Assembly (NCBI GenBank): GCA_000432435.1
Contig: HF993122.1
Location: 105,957-155,778, forward strand
Direction of reading: 5' to 3'
Length of the DNA: 49,822 nt
Origin: Eubacterium sp. CAG:180
GTDB taxonomy: Bacteria; Bacillota; Clostridia; Oscillospirales; Acutalibacteraceae
Numbering within the stretch: the stretch's first letter is position 1; every line of letters begins with the position of its first letter. Below are positions 1 to 9,107 of the stretch, in pieces. A program made the translations under genes and the position numbers. The notes beneath the pieces were generated by a model. The model was given only the letters and a program-made list of their open reading frames with translations. It made no database searches and was not told the DNA's origin.

Positions 1-56
1 CTACGGCTGAACCCAAGACAACGGCACCGTCCGACGAAACTAAGTCGGCAGCGTGA
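1..56 (+). CDS. C-terminal tail of an upstream protein (partial)
   Basis: One frame is open from the window edge to a TGA at 54-56 and encodes a Thr/Ala/Pro/Ser/Lys-rich tail (TAEPKTTAPSDETKSAA). Such composition is common at the disordered end of secreted or membrane-anchored proteins. It stops about 50 bases before glf, so it is probably the gene ahead of glf in the polysaccharide cluster. Only 17 codons are visible, so no function can be given, and the frame could be open by chance. Confidence 0.4.
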   Translation, partial: TAEPKTTAPSDETKSAA

Positions 57-82
57 TAAATTCAAACAATACATTTTTTAAT

Positions 83-96
83 TGCGCTTCGGCGCA
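83..96 (+). other. cUUCGg tetraloop hairpin next to the glf ribosome binding site
   Basis: TGCGC-TTCG-GCGCA forms a five-pair stem closed by a C(UUCG)G tetraloop, and its last base touches the AGGAGG site at 96-101. No T-run follows, so it is not a terminator. It may stabilise the 5' end of the mRNA or affect access to the ribosome binding site. The structure is read from sequence; the role is inference. Confidence 0.5.
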
Positions 97-108
97 GGAG
101 GAAAAATT

Positions 109-1206
109 ATGAAACAGTATGACTATCTTATCGTAGGCAGCGGACTTTTCGGAAGCGTTTTTGCCCACGAAGCGACAAAACACGGTAAAAAGTGCCTTGT
201 TATCGACAAAAGAAGCCATCTCGGCGGAAATATTTATTGCGAGGATATTGAGGGCATAACCGTGCACAAATACGGTGCGCATATATTCCACACAAACGAC
301 AAGAGAGTTTGGACTTATGTAAACGACCTTGTTGAATTCAACCGCTACACAAATTCTCCGGTTGCAAATTATTACGGAGAGCTTTATAACATGCCGTTTA
401 ATATGAATACCTTTAACAAGATGTGGGGTGTTGTGACTCCCGAGGAGGCAAGAGCCAAAATCGAGGAGCAGAAGAAGCAGGTTACGGGTGAGCCCAAAAA
501 TCTCGAGGAGCAGGCAATAAGCCTTATCGGATATGACATTTACAAAAAGCTTATAAAGGGCTATACCGAAAAGCAGTGGGGCAGAGAATGCAAGGATTTG
601 CCTGCATTTATAATAAAGCGTCTGCCGGTCAGATTCACCTATGATAACAACTATTTTAACGACAGATACCAGGGTATTCCGATAGGCGGCTACAATAAGC
701 TTATCGAAAAGCTGCTTGAAGGAATCGACACCCGTCTTGATACCGATTTCTTAAAGGACAGGGAAGCTCTTTCCGCCCTTGCGGACACCGTTGTCTACAC
801 GGGCCCCATAGACCAGTATTACGACTATCGCTTCGGCAAGCTCGAATACCGCAGCCTCCGTTTTGAAAACGAACTGCTTGACTGTGAAAACTATCAGGGT
901 GTAGCCGTTATGAACTATACTGACGAAAAGACCAAATTCACAAGAATTATAGAGCACAAGCACTTTGAATTCGGTACTCAGGAAAAGACGTATATAACAA
1001 GAGAATATCCGTCCGAGTGGCAGGAGGGTATGGAGCCGTATTACCCCGTAAACGACGAAAAGAATCAGTCGCTTTACAGCAAATACAGCGACCTTTCAAA
1101 TGGCGAAAGCAATATTATCTTCGGCGGCAGACTTGCCGAGTATAAATATTATGATATGGATAAGGTCATAGCTTCGGCTTTGGCGGTAACAGATAAATTA
1201 TTTTGA
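109..1206 (+). CDS. glf: UDP-galactopyranose mutase
   Basis: Flavoenzyme that interconverts UDP-galactopyranose and UDP-galactofuranose, the donor for galactofuranose residues in surface polysaccharides; cytoplasmic. The N-terminus has the Rossmann FAD motif (YLIVGSGLFGSVFAHEA) followed by DKRSHLGGN, and later segments typical of Glf include YGAHIFHTND and YTEKQWGREC. The 365-residue length fits the family. ATG 109 is chosen because AGGAGG lies directly upstream; a longer reading from 82 would have to include that site. The next gene, a glycosyltransferase, starts 21 bases after the stop, and the neighbours are all polysaccharide genes, so the product is likely a galactofuranose-containing capsule or exopolysaccharide. 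Confidence 0.95.
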   Translation: MKQYDYLIVGSGLFGSVFAHEATKHGKKCLVIDKRSHLGGNIYCEDIEGITVHKYGAHIFHTNDKRVWTYVNDLVEFNRYTNSPVANYYGELYNMPFNMNTFNKMWGVVTPEEARAKIEEQKKQVTGEPKNLEEQAISLIGYDIYKKLIKGYTEKQWGRECKDLPAFIIKRLPVRFTYDNNYFNDRYQGIPIGGYNKLIEKLLEGIDTRLDTDFLKDREALSALADTVVYTGPIDQYYDYRFGKLEYRSLRFENELLDCENYQGVAVMNYTDEKTKFTRIIEHKHFEFGTQEKTYITREYPSEWQEGMEPYYPVNDEKNQSLYSKYSDLSNGESNIIFGGRLAEYKYYDMDKVIASALAVTDKLF

Positions 1207-1226
1207 GCGAGGGACGGTCAAAGGCT

Positions 1227-2285
1227 ATGAATGATGTAAAAGTTAGTGTTATAATGCCTGTTTACAACGTCGAAAATTACGTTGGCAGGGCTATCGAGAG
1301 TATACAAAATCAGACCCTTACCGATTGGGAATTTTTTGCCGTAGACGACGGAACTCCCGATAACAGCGGTAAAATCTGCGATGAATACGCCGCAAAGGAC
1401 CCGCGTATAAAGGTTATCCATAAGGAAAACGGCGGCGCTCCCTCGGCGAGAAACGTCGCCATAGATAAGGCTGTCGGAAAATATATGTATTTTATGGACT
1501 CCGACGACTGGGCTGAAAAAACCATGCTTCAGGATATGGTTGATTTGGCCGAGAAAAACGATTTACAACTCGTTGTTTCGGGTTACTATATCGACACATA
1601 TTACAGTGACACCGAAAAATTCACGCAGGAGCAGGTCTACAAGGATAAGATATACAAAACTCAGGCTGAATTCAGAGCCGACGCACACAACCTTTTTGAC
1701 CGCAATCTTCTCTACACTCCGTGGAATAAGCTCTTCTCGGGCGATTATATAAGAGACAACAAGCTCTATTTCCCGCAGACCTTCTGGGATGATTTCCCCT
1801 TTAACCTCTCCGTTGTGCGCGACGTTGAGAGAGTCGGCGTGACGTCAAAGAAGTATTACCACTTTATCCGTCAGAGAGCCGAGTCCGAAACCGCCAAGTA
1901 CAGAAGCGATATGTACGAAAAGCGCGAGGAGGAGAACGAGTGGATGAGAGAGCTCTATGAGCACTGGGGAATTATGACTCCGGAGATAGAGGAATTTCTC
2001 TCGAGAAGATATATTGAGCGCATAGTCGGATGCGTTGAAAACGTTACAAACAAAAACTGCACATTGCCTGCCGGCGAAAAAAAGGCGCAGATAAGAAAGA
2101 TGATAAACGACCCCAAGGCGCGCGCGGCGGTTTCTGCGGCTGTGCCGAAGTCAAAGTATATGAAGCTTATGCTTATACCGATTAAGATGAAGAGCACCGC
2201 GCTCACATATCTTGAGGGCAAGGTCATTTCTTCCGTTAAGTCGGGCAATACAAAGCTTTTCGCAAAGCTTAAAGCGGGAAGATAA
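1227..2285 (+). CDS. Family 2 glycosyltransferase
   Basis: Predicted cytoplasmic GT-A fold transferase that adds one sugar to a lipid-linked polysaccharide unit. The start is classic GT2 (VSVIMPVYNVENYVGRAIES), followed by the nucleotide-binding VDDGTPDNSG and the metal-binding DSDD in YFMDSDDW. The C-terminal third is poorly conserved and ends in a basic amphipathic stretch that could touch the membrane. ATG 1227 is preferred over a TTG at 1203 because the homologous part begins right after it. It sits between glf and another GT2. The sugar specificity cannot be read from sequence. Confidence 0.88.
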   Translation: MNDVKVSVIMPVYNVENYVGRAIESIQNQTLTDWEFFAVDDGTPDNSGKICDEYAAKDPRIKVIHKENGGAPSARNVAIDKAVGKYMYFMDSDDWAEKTMLQDMVDLAEKNDLQLVVSGYYIDTYYSDTEKFTQEQVYKDKIYKTQAEFRADAHNLFDRNLLYTPWNKLFSGDYIRDNKLYFPQTFWDDFPFNLSVVRDVERVGVTSKKYYHFIRQRAESETAKYRSDMYEKREEENEWMRELYEHWGIMTPEIEEFLSRRYIERIVGCVENVTNKNCTLPAGEKKAQIRKMINDPKARAAVSAAVPKSKYMKLMLIPIKMKSTALTYLEGKVISSVKSGNTKLFAKLKAGR

Positions 2286-2310
2286 AACAATCCGAAAGGC
2301 TGTGAAAAAT

Positions 2311-3378
2311 ATGAGCGCACCGTATTTCAGTGTTATAATGCCGGTTTACGGCGTCGAAAAATATCTCAGGGATACGCTTGACAGCGTTCTTCGGCAAACC
2401 TTTGCCGACTTTGAGCTTATACTCGTCGACGACTGTTCCAAGGACGGCAGCGGCAAGATATGCGATGAGGTTGCAGCCTCGGACGGCAGGGTTCGGGTTA
2501 TCCATAAGGAGAAAAACGGCGGAGCGAGCAGCGCGAGAAATCTCGGCACAAAGTCCGCTTCGGGCAAATATCTCTATTATATGGATTCCGACGATAAAAT
2601 TGACAGCGATATATTTGAAAAAATGTATTCGGCTTCGCGTGACGCTTCTCCCACGGTTGTGATGTTCGGCGCGGTGGAGGAGTATTACGACAAGACCGGT
2701 AAGCTGTATATGACAAATCCCGTATCATATGAGAGCAAAGCTCTCTCGGGTAAAGAGAATGTGGCGAAAGAAGTAATCAAAATCGAAAACACCACGCTTT
2801 TCGGCTACCTTTGGAATAAGATTTATCTTAAAGACGCGGTGGTTTCCTCCGGAGTTACATTTTGCGATATGCCGCTTAACGAGGATTTTAAATTTAATAT
2901 AGATTTCTTCAGATATGTTGATTCCATGGTAATTCTTGACGACACGGCATACCACTATGCCAAGAGAGACAATCAAAGCCTTACGTGCCGCTTTGTCAAA
3001 AATTACTTTGAGCTTCAGGAAATGCGTATAAACGAGCTGCTCGGTTTTTACCGTGAAAACGGTATGTGTGACGGAGATATACTTAAAAATCTTGCCGGCA
3101 TATACGTCAGAAGCGTATTTTCGGCTCTCGAAAAAAATAATGACAAACGCTCCGGAATGTCCGGGAAAGACAGAAAAGACTGGCTCAAGGCTCAGCTTAA
3201 AAGTGAGCTTTACAAGGAGCTTATGCCTTACGCCGAGCCTGACAGCAGGCTTGTAAAAATTATGGCGGACCAGCTTAAAGGCGGAAATACAGGCGTGCTT
3301 CTTTTCACGGGCAAATTTATTTCGGCGGTCAAAAAAAGCTTCCCGTCGCTGTTTTCGGGGCTTAAGCTAAAAAAATAA
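2311..3378 (+). CDS. Family 2 glycosyltransferase
   Basis: A second GT2 enzyme with the same plan as the preceding gene: FSVIMPVYGVEKYLRDTLDS at the N-terminus, then LVDDCSKDGSG, then DSDD in YYMDSDDK. The two are clear paralogues in the first ~110 residues and diverge afterwards, suggesting different acceptors. Translation most likely starts at ATG 2311 behind GAAAGGCTGTG; upstream in-frame codons would run into the previous gene. The following glycosyltransferase begins 16 bases after the stop, so the genes are probably co-transcribed. Confidence 0.88.
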   Translation: MSAPYFSVIMPVYGVEKYLRDTLDSVLRQTFADFELILVDDCSKDGSGKICDEVAASDGRVRVIHKEKNGGASSARNLGTKSASGKYLYYMDSDDKIDSDIFEKMYSASRDASPTVVMFGAVEEYYDKTGKLYMTNPVSYESKALSGKENVAKEVIKIENTTLFGYLWNKIYLKDAVVSSGVTFCDMPLNEDFKFNIDFFRYVDSMVILDDTAYHYAKRDNQSLTCRFVKNYFELQEMRINELLGFYRENGMCDGDILKNLAGIYVRSVFSALEKNNDKRSGMSGKDRKDWLKAQLKSELYKELMPYAEPDSRLVKIMADQLKGGNTGVLLFTGKFISAVKKSFPSLFSGLKLKK

Positions 3379-3394
3379 TGTGGAGGGCAAACAG

Positions 3395-4495
3395 TTGAAA
3401 AAGGTGCTTTTCGGCTATATTATGAACGGAAAAGCCGGCGGAATTGACAAGTATATGCTCAACTTTTTTGAGCACTTTTCCCCGGGTGAGGTGCATTTTG
3501 ATTTTCTCACAACGCAAATAGATAATGAGCTTAAGGAAAAGCTTGAGAGCAAGGGCGCGGGGCTTTTTGAAATACCGACTCTTAAAAATCCGCGTGCTCA
3601 GTATAAGGCGATTTGCGATATAATAAAGAAAAACGGATATGATACCGCATATTTCAATATTTCTACCGCGATATGCTATCCGGGACCCAAAGCGGCGCAC
3701 GACTGCGGAGTAAAAAAGGTTATCATACATTCTCACAGTGCGTGGTATGACTGTTCAAACCCGAAAAAGCGCGCGCTTATGATAAAGCTCAATAACCTTT
3801 GCCGCAATTTCCTTTATAAATACGGAACCGACTTTTACGCCTGCTCGGCTCTTGCGGGTAAATGGATATTCCCCGAAAAAATCGTCGGGTCGGACAAGTT
3901 TAAGCTTGTAAAAAACGGTATTGACCTTGCAAGCTTTACGTATTCTCCCGAAAAGAGGGAAGCAATGCGCGAAAAACTGCAATTGCAGGATAAATTCGTC
4001 ATAGGCAGTGTCGGAAATTTCCTTTATCCCAAAAATCACGATTTTATGGTGCGTGTATTTTCCGAGCTGTGCAAAATCGACAGCGACGCACGCCTTTTAC
4101 TCGTCGGTGACGGCTTGCTTTTTGACAATGTAAAGGAGCAGGTAAAGAGCCTCGGCTTAGCGGACAAGGTTATATTCTCAGGCAGGCAGACCGATGCTTA
4201 TAATTATATGATGGCTATGGATATATATCTTATGCCGTCGCATTTCGAGGGCTTCGGCATAGCCGCTGTGGAGGCCGAAGCAACCGGGCTTATGTGCTGC
4301 CTGAGCGATCATATACCGTCCGACGCCGTGATAACGGAAAACTGTGTTACCCTCTCGATTGACAAAGACGGTGACGCAAAGGTTTGGGTGGAAAAAATAG
4401 AAAAAGCCAAGGGCTATAAACGGATTGATCGTACCGATGAAGTACGGAGAGCCGGATATGACCTTTCAGCGCAGAATTTTTATGAATTGGTGTGA
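3395..4495 (+). CDS. Family 4-type (GT-B) glycosyltransferase
   Basis: GT-B fold transferase of the EpsF/capsular type. The N-terminus reads KKVLFGYIMNGKAGGIDKYM, the glycine-rich acceptor loop. The C-terminal half has FVIGSVGNFLYPKNHDFMVR, LLLVGDGLLFDNVKEQ and a retaining-GT EX7E motif in FEGFGIAAVEAEATG. The start is put at TTG 3395, eight bases behind GGAGG at 3382-3386; GTG 3380 would place that site inside the gene. The 366-residue length is normal. It probably adds a sugar to the lipid-linked repeat unit made by its neighbours. Confidence 0.85.
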   Translation: MKKVLFGYIMNGKAGGIDKYMLNFFEHFSPGEVHFDFLTTQIDNELKEKLESKGAGLFEIPTLKNPRAQYKAICDIIKKNGYDTAYFNISTAICYPGPKAAHDCGVKKVIIHSHSAWYDCSNPKKRALMIKLNNLCRNFLYKYGTDFYACSALAGKWIFPEKIVGSDKFKLVKNGIDLASFTYSPEKREAMREKLQLQDKFVIGSVGNFLYPKNHDFMVRVFSELCKIDSDARLLLVGDGLLFDNVKEQVKSLGLADKVIFSGRQTDAYNYMMAMDIYLMPSHFEGFGIAAVEAEATGLMCCLSDHIPSDAVITENCVTLSIDKDGDAKVWVEKIEKAKGYKRIDRTDEVRRAGYDLSAQNFYELV

Positions 4496-4504
4496 GGAGT
4501 TAAT

Positions 4505-5935
4505 ATGAAAGAAAGTATACTCAGGAAGGGGTCGCAGGCGACTGGCTTTAAGCTGCTTTTCCTTGCGCTTACACTGCTCTCGTTCAACGGCCTTACGGCA
4601 AACCGCTCGGTACTTACCTGGATTGCATATGCGGTAACGGCGATAGGGATAGCGGTTCTTGTAATAAGAGTCGTCTGCTTCAAAAAATACTTACATGCAA
4701 AAGGCTTATTCTTGCTTATTGCATTTTGCGGAAGCTATGCGCTGTCGGCACTGCTTACAAGGCAGTACGGGCTGTCGGAAAACGCAAAGGCACTCGTTTG
4801 GATGGCGTTCCAGTATTTTATACTGTACACTTATGACACCACGTCCGACGGTACCGCGGAGAAAAAGGAATTCTACATAATTTCACACTTCTTTATGGCG
4901 TATACATTCCTGGCTGTTGCGGCGGGAACGGTTATGCTCTTTGCCGATTACTATTCGTATACGGAGGTAAACGGAGTAGTCGTAATTCTCGGATTCCTTT
5001 GGAACAGGCTTTGGGGTGTGTATTCCGACCCCAATTACGGTGCAGTATTCTCGGCAATAACCATAATAATGAGCCTGTATTTTTACAAGGACGCAAAGAA
5101 GCCGTTAAAGGCTTTGTACATCATAAATATCGTTTTACAGATATGCTATATAGCTTTTTCGGATTCGCGAACCGGTATGGTATCGCTGTTCTGCGCGCTT
5201 TTGGTCTATGTGTATCTCACCGCGCTCAGGAGCAAAAAGCTCGAAGCAAAAAAAGCGTTCGCAAGGGGCGTAATATGCGTTTTGCTTGCTGTTACGGCGG
5301 CAGTCGCATCCTTTGCCGCGATAAAGGTTGTGTCGGTTTCAACCTCCGAATTCAAGAAATGGCAGTATGAGCACATCATAAGCAGCGATAAGGATAAAAC
5401 CGATGCTCAGAAGGAAAAGGACAAGCAGAAGCTTGAGATCGGTCGTCAGAGTAACGACATAAACGGTGACGTGAGCAACCGCCGCTTTGCTATTTGGGGC
5501 AGCGGACTCGAAATATTCAAAACGAAGCCGTTAACCGGCGTAACCTTCAGGAACTATGTTCCTTATGCCGAGGATAAGCTCCCCGACACTTATCTTGTCA
5601 ACAATGATTTTATTGAATTCCACAGTATGCACAACAGCTTTGTCGACATACTTGTAAGTCAGGGCATTTTGGGCGTTGTGATTATCGCAGCATATATAAT
5701 ATTGGTGCTGGTGCTCATATTTAAGAATTTCTTTAAATTTAAGGGTGAAAAATACAAATATAATACCGCTCTGCTCAGCATTATAGCTCCGATATTTGCC
5801 TCTATGATGTTCTATTCGGAGACGTTTTATATGAACACCGGCGGAGCGTTCCTCTTCTGGCTTGCGCTCGGCTATCTCATTCAGTCCGTCACATCAAAGA
5901 ATCCCGAGACAAAGGAAATAACGCCGGTCAAATAA
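4505..5935 (+). CDS. O-antigen ligase/polymerase-like membrane protein (Wzy type)
   Basis: A 476-residue polytopic membrane protein with about ten hydrophobic segments. A large outside loop near residues 290-380 contains short conserved-looking pieces (NRRFAIWGSGLEIFKTKPLTG and FHSMHNSFVDILVSQGILG) typical of the Wzy/WaaL-like family, where the His-Asn region lies in the active loop. It would join repeat units on the outer membrane face. GAGGAG precedes ATG 4505, nine bases after the previous stop. Polymerase fits the cluster better than ligase because Gram-positive cells have no lipid A. Confidence 0.78.
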   Translation: MKESILRKGSQATGFKLLFLALTLLSFNGLTANRSVLTWIAYAVTAIGIAVLVIRVVCFKKYLHAKGLFLLIAFCGSYALSALLTRQYGLSENAKALVWMAFQYFILYTYDTTSDGTAEKKEFYIISHFFMAYTFLAVAAGTVMLFADYYSYTEVNGVVVILGFLWNRLWGVYSDPNYGAVFSAITIIMSLYFYKDAKKPLKALYIINIVLQICYIAFSDSRTGMVSLFCALLVYVYLTALRSKKLEAKKAFARGVICVLLAVTAAVASFAAIKVVSVSTSEFKKWQYEHIISSDKDKTDAQKEKDKQKLEIGRQSNDINGDVSNRRFAIWGSGLEIFKTKPLTGVTFRNYVPYAEDKLPDTYLVNNDFIEFHSMHNSFVDILVSQGILGVVIIAAYIILVLVLIFKNFFKFKGEKYKYNTALLSIIAPIFASMMFYSETFYMNTGGAFLFWLALGYLIQSVTSKNPETKEITPVK

Positions 5936-6003
5936 ATTTTTAAATCGTATTGTTTCGGAGAGAATAATACTGCTTCACGGAACTTATTATTGAGGTGAAA
6001 ATT

Positions 6004-7020
6004 ATGGATAAGCTTCTTACGGTTGTAATACCGTCGTACAATGTCGAAAAATTTTTGAATCAGACGCTTGACTCGTTTATTTGCGACGAGGCTGTAATGA
6101 AAAAATTCGAGGTTATCGTGGTTGACGACGGCTCAAAGGATAACACCGCAAAAATAGGCAAGGAGTACGCCGATAAGTACCCCGATACATTCAGAGTTAT
6201 CTCAAAGGAAAACGGCGGTCACGGCTCCACCATTAACTGCGGCATTCGCAATGCCGTCGGCAAATACTTTAAGGTTGTGGACGGTGACGACTGGGTCAAC
6301 ACCGCTGATTTTGTGAAGCTCGTCGAGGATCTCGAAAAAACCGAATCCGAATATGTGTTTACAAACTATTATGAGTATTATGACGACGTCAACCGCCAAA
6401 AGGCTGTTGATTTTCCGCAGTTCAAAGACGGTACGGAATATGACTTCGCCGATGTTGCAAATAAGGTTTATATACCTATGCACGCCCTTGTAATAAAGAC
6501 GAGCGTGCTTAAAGATAATAACATTGTCATTGACGAAAAGTGCTTTTATGTGGATGTCGAATATGTTATGTTCCCGGTGCCCTTTGTAAACAAGGTGACA
6601 TTCTTTGACCTGCATGTTTATATGTACAGGCTTGCGCTCTCAACTCAGAGCGTGAGTATCCTCGGTTTCCAAAAGCATATAAACGACCATCTCAGGGTTA
6701 CGTTCCATATGTTTGACTTTTACAGGGACTATATTTCCTCGGATAAGGCAGACAGCGCAAAAGCGGATTATATGAGGACCTGCATAGCAGACCTTATAAT
6801 TACGCAGAGCGCAATATATTCGAGCTATCCCGACAGCGATATGGAAAACAGAAAACGCTTTATGGAATTCGACCGCAAGGCAAAGGAATTAAGCCCCGAA
6901 ATATATGAGCTCAGCTCCGTCAAGAGCGGAAAATTGCGTTTGCTTCGCAAATATAATTTCAAGCATTACAGGCTCATACAGTCGCTCAGCCGTCTGCACT
7001 TCAAAATGACAAATAAATAA
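6004..7020 (+). CDS. Family 2 glycosyltransferase
   Basis: Third GT2 enzyme of the cluster: LLTVVIPSYNVEKFLNQTLDS, then VVDDGSKDNTAK, GGHGSTINCGIRNA and the metal-binding DGDD in KVVDGDDW. The GHGST stretch and the fuller C-terminal domain separate it from the other two GT2 proteins here. ATG 6004 follows GAGGTG at 5992-5997; the GTG inside that site is rejected as a start. A 68-base gap after the polymerase gene could hold a separate promoter, but none is clear. A strong terminator follows, so this is the last gene of the cluster. Confidence 0.87.
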   Translation: MDKLLTVVIPSYNVEKFLNQTLDSFICDEAVMKKFEVIVVDDGSKDNTAKIGKEYADKYPDTFRVISKENGGHGSTINCGIRNAVGKYFKVVDGDDWVNTADFVKLVEDLEKTESEYVFTNYYEYYDDVNRQKAVDFPQFKDGTEYDFADVANKVYIPMHALVIKTSVLKDNNIVIDEKCFYVDVEYVMFPVPFVNKVTFFDLHVYMYRLALSTQSVSILGFQKHINDHLRVTFHMFDFYRDYISSDKADSAKADYMRTCIADLIITQSAIYSSYPDSDMENRKRFMEFDRKAKELSPEIYELSSVKSGKLRLLRKYNFKHYRLIQSLSRLHFKMTNK

Positions 7021-7034
7021 AACACATATTGCTT

Positions 7035-7081
7035 AAAAGCCGTTCGCACTCGTAGTTTTTCAAAGGGTGCGGACGGCTTTT
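7035..7081. terminator. Bidirectional terminator between the polysaccharide cluster and the lysozyme gene
   Basis: AAAAGCCGT-t-CGCAC pairs with GTGCG-g-ACGGCTTTT, giving a long stem flanked by A and T runs. It can end the plus-strand polysaccharide operon and the minus-strand lysozyme/LysM gene, whose stop codon lies at 7087-7089. Confidence 0.85.
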
Positions 7082-7193
7082 GTCTGTCATCCGATTATCA
7101 GCTTTTCCCCGACGTATATGAGATTCGGGTTTTTAACGGAGTTCAGCTTTACCAGATTTTCAACGGTGGTGCCGAATTTCCTTGATATTCCCC

Positions 7194-7206
7194 AAAGCGT
7201 GTCGCC
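7194..7206. repeat. Unoccupied copy of the insertion core in LysM repeat 3
   Basis: The same 13 bases, AAAGCGTGTCGCC, occur in the third LysM repeat, with GCGCTTTACCGT to the right and CCCC to the left. Both flanks match the reconstructed empty site. LysM 2 has a near copy with one base changed (AAAGAGTGTCGCC near 7351). The gene therefore offers several near-identical targets, and recombination between occupied and unoccupied copies could delete LysM repeats. Confidence 0.8.
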
Positions 7207-7520
7207 GCGCTTTACCGTGTAAATTACGGCTTGTTCCGAGCGGGCAGAGGGTATTTTAAACACTTCGCCCGCATATATGAGGTCCGGATTTTTAATGCCG
7301 TTAAGCGCGACTATGCTGTTTATGCTTGTGCCGAATTTTCTCGATATTCCCCAAAGAGTGTCGCCGCGTCTTACCGTGTAAAGCGTGTATCCGGAGCTTT
7401 CCGCGGACGTCATATGGGGGATTATAAACACTTCTCCGACGTATATAAGATTGGGATTTCTGATATTGTTTGCGTTTACGACAGCCGACACCGTAACGCC
7501 GAATTTCTTTGCAATCCCCC

Positions 7521-7533
7521 AAAGCGTGTCGCC
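7521..7533. repeat. Left junction core (attL-like)
   Basis: AAAGCGTGTCGCC with host sequence on its left (GCAATCCCCC, which encodes the WGI part of the LysM motif) and element sequence on its right (AGATACAATTTTT). The recombinase stop codon lies only 12 bases inside the element. Serine recombinases normally need only two identical crossover bases, so 13 shared bases suggest that the donor site resembled the target or that the target was chosen for similarity. Confidence 0.85.
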
Positions 7534-7544
7534 AGATACAATTT

Positions 7545-9107
7545 TTATGTAACATTATTAAATGTAAATATAATATCTATCGTTTTATCTTGATAGATAT
7601 AAATCTTTTCTACTAAATTAATTATTAATTCTCTAGTTGGATTTTCTAATGATAAAAATTCATTTATATTTTTTTCTATTTGTTTATTATCTACTTTGTT
7701 TTCATTTATTTGTTCATTTTTAAGATTATCAATACTTAATTTATTATTAAATATTTCTTGTTTTAGATTTTCAGTTATTCTTATGTATTGTTCTTCATCA
7801 ATAATTCCTTTTAACATATTCATATAGTTTTTATCTAAAGTTTCAATTAATTTATTATTAGTGATTTCTAAACTTTCTATTTGTTTTTTTATTTTTAAAA
7901 TATTATCTTCAAATTTTATATTGCCAATAGAATCTTTTATTTTATTTTTATTTAAATAATTTTTACATACATCTTTAATATTATCTAAAATAACTTTTTC
8001 TAATGTTTCATAATTATTTGTATGTGTAGTACAAACATGATATTTTGAGTATGTTCTATAATAATCACAAGTTGTATAACTTCTGCCAGTTTTAGTTTGA
8101 TATCTAATAGTTATACGATGTTTACAATCACCGCAATATAAAAGTCCATCTAATAAATAAAATCGTTTCTTTTCTGGTCTTTTAACATTTTTAGGTAATA
8201 AAGTTTGAACATAATTAAATGTATCTCTATCTATAATTGCTTCATGAGTGTTTTCTACTATTATAAAATCATTTGGTTTGTTCTTAACTGTTTTCTTTAG
8301 TTTATAGTTAATCTTTTTAGTTTTACCTTGCACTACATCACCTACATAAATTCTATTAGTTAAAATTGCTTTAATTGTTGTATCAACCCATACACCATAT
8401 TCTTGTGATATACACTCTGTACTACATTTTGTATTCCACACATAGTTATAATAAGATGCTGGAGTTTTAATTTTTCTTTTAGTTAATTTTTGAGCAATAT
8501 AGTGGTAAGTATTACCTTTAAGCGCTAAATCAAATATTAATTTAACTACTTCTGCTTGTTCATTATTTACAACTAAATGATTTTTATTATTTGGATCTTT
8601 CATATAACCAAATGGGCATCTACCAGATACATACAATCCTTCTTTCATTCTAGAATGCAAACTTGTTTTAACTTTTTTAGAAATATCTTTAGCATACATA
8701 TCATTCATTATGGCTTTAAAAGGTGCTATATCATTATTGGTATTATCTATGAATGTATCTATCCCATCATTAATAGCAATATACCTAACATTTTTATTCG
8801 GAAAATACTTTTCAATTAATTCTCCAGTACCTATATAATCTCTACCGAGTCTTGACATATCTTTGGTAATAATCATATTAATTTTTCCAGATTCGATATC
8901 TTTAATCATTCTTTTAAATGATGGTCTTTCAAAATTTGTTCCAGTAAATCCATCATCCACATATTCATCAATTAAACTATAGTTGTTCTCTTTGATATAT
9001 TGATTAAGTAGACTTCTTTGACTAATAATACTATCTGATTCAATGTTTCCATCATCTCTTGATAATCTTATATAAATTCCTACTTTAAAACTACTATTCC
9101 CAATCAT
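7545..9107 (-). CDS. Large serine recombinase (site-specific integrase/excisionase)
   Basis: A 520-residue large serine recombinase that would cut and rejoin DNA through a serine-DNA link. The resolvase domain is at residues 8-150, with YIRLS placing the nucleophile at Ser16, then GFTGTNFERPSF and TKDMSRLGRDY with conserved arginines. A recombinase domain spans about 160-310. A zinc ribbon follows with Cys325, Cys328 and further cysteines at 347 and 359. A charged coiled coil covers about 395-485. Its ATG overlaps the previous stop (TAATG), indicating translational coupling. It is the only recombinase in the element, lies against the left junction, and is the obvious agent of insertion and excision. 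Confidence 0.95.
   Translation of the reverse strand: MIGNSSFKVGIYIRLSRDDGNIESDSIISQRSLLNQYIKENNYSLIDEYVDDGFTGTNFERPSFKRMIKDIESGKINMIITKDMSRLGRDYIGTGELIEKYFPNKNVRYIAINDGIDTFIDNTNNDIAPFKAIMNDMYAKDISKKVKTSLHSRMKEGLYVSGRCPFGYMKDPNNKNHLVVNNEQAEVVKLIFDLALKGNTYHYIAQKLTKRKIKTPASYYNYVWNTKCSTECISQEYGVWVDTTIKAILTNRIYVGDVVQGKTKKINYKLKKTVKNKPNDFIIVENTHEAIIDRDTFNYVQTLLPKNVKRPEKKRFYLLDGLLYCGDCKHRITIRYQTKTGRSYTTCDYYRTYSKYHVCTTHTNNYETLEKVILDNIKDVCKNYLNKNKIKDSIGNIKFEDNILKIKKQIESLEITNNKLIETLDKNYMNMLKGIIDEEQYIRITENLKQEIFNNKLSIDNLKNEQINENKVDNKQIEKNINEFLSLENPTRELIINLVEKIYIYQDKTIDIIFTFNNVT

Larger units (their letters stand above)
7087..7533 (-). pseudogene. 3' part of the interrupted GH25-LysM gene: LysM repeats
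   Basis: This is the downstream half of a gene split by the insertion at 7521-11378. It encodes the rest of LysM 1 (GDTLWGIAKKFGVT, then PNLIYVGEVFIIP), a full LysM 2 (YTVRRGDTLWGISRKFG) and a full LysM 3 (YTVKRGDTLWGISRKFG), ending LIIG. LysM domains bind peptidoglycan and hold enzymes on the wall. Read from 7533 it is in frame with codon 251 of the 5' part at 11378. No signal peptide or good ribosome binding site precedes the internal GTG at 7491, so it is probably silent unless the element excises. Joined, the two parts give 398 residues. Confidence 0.88.
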
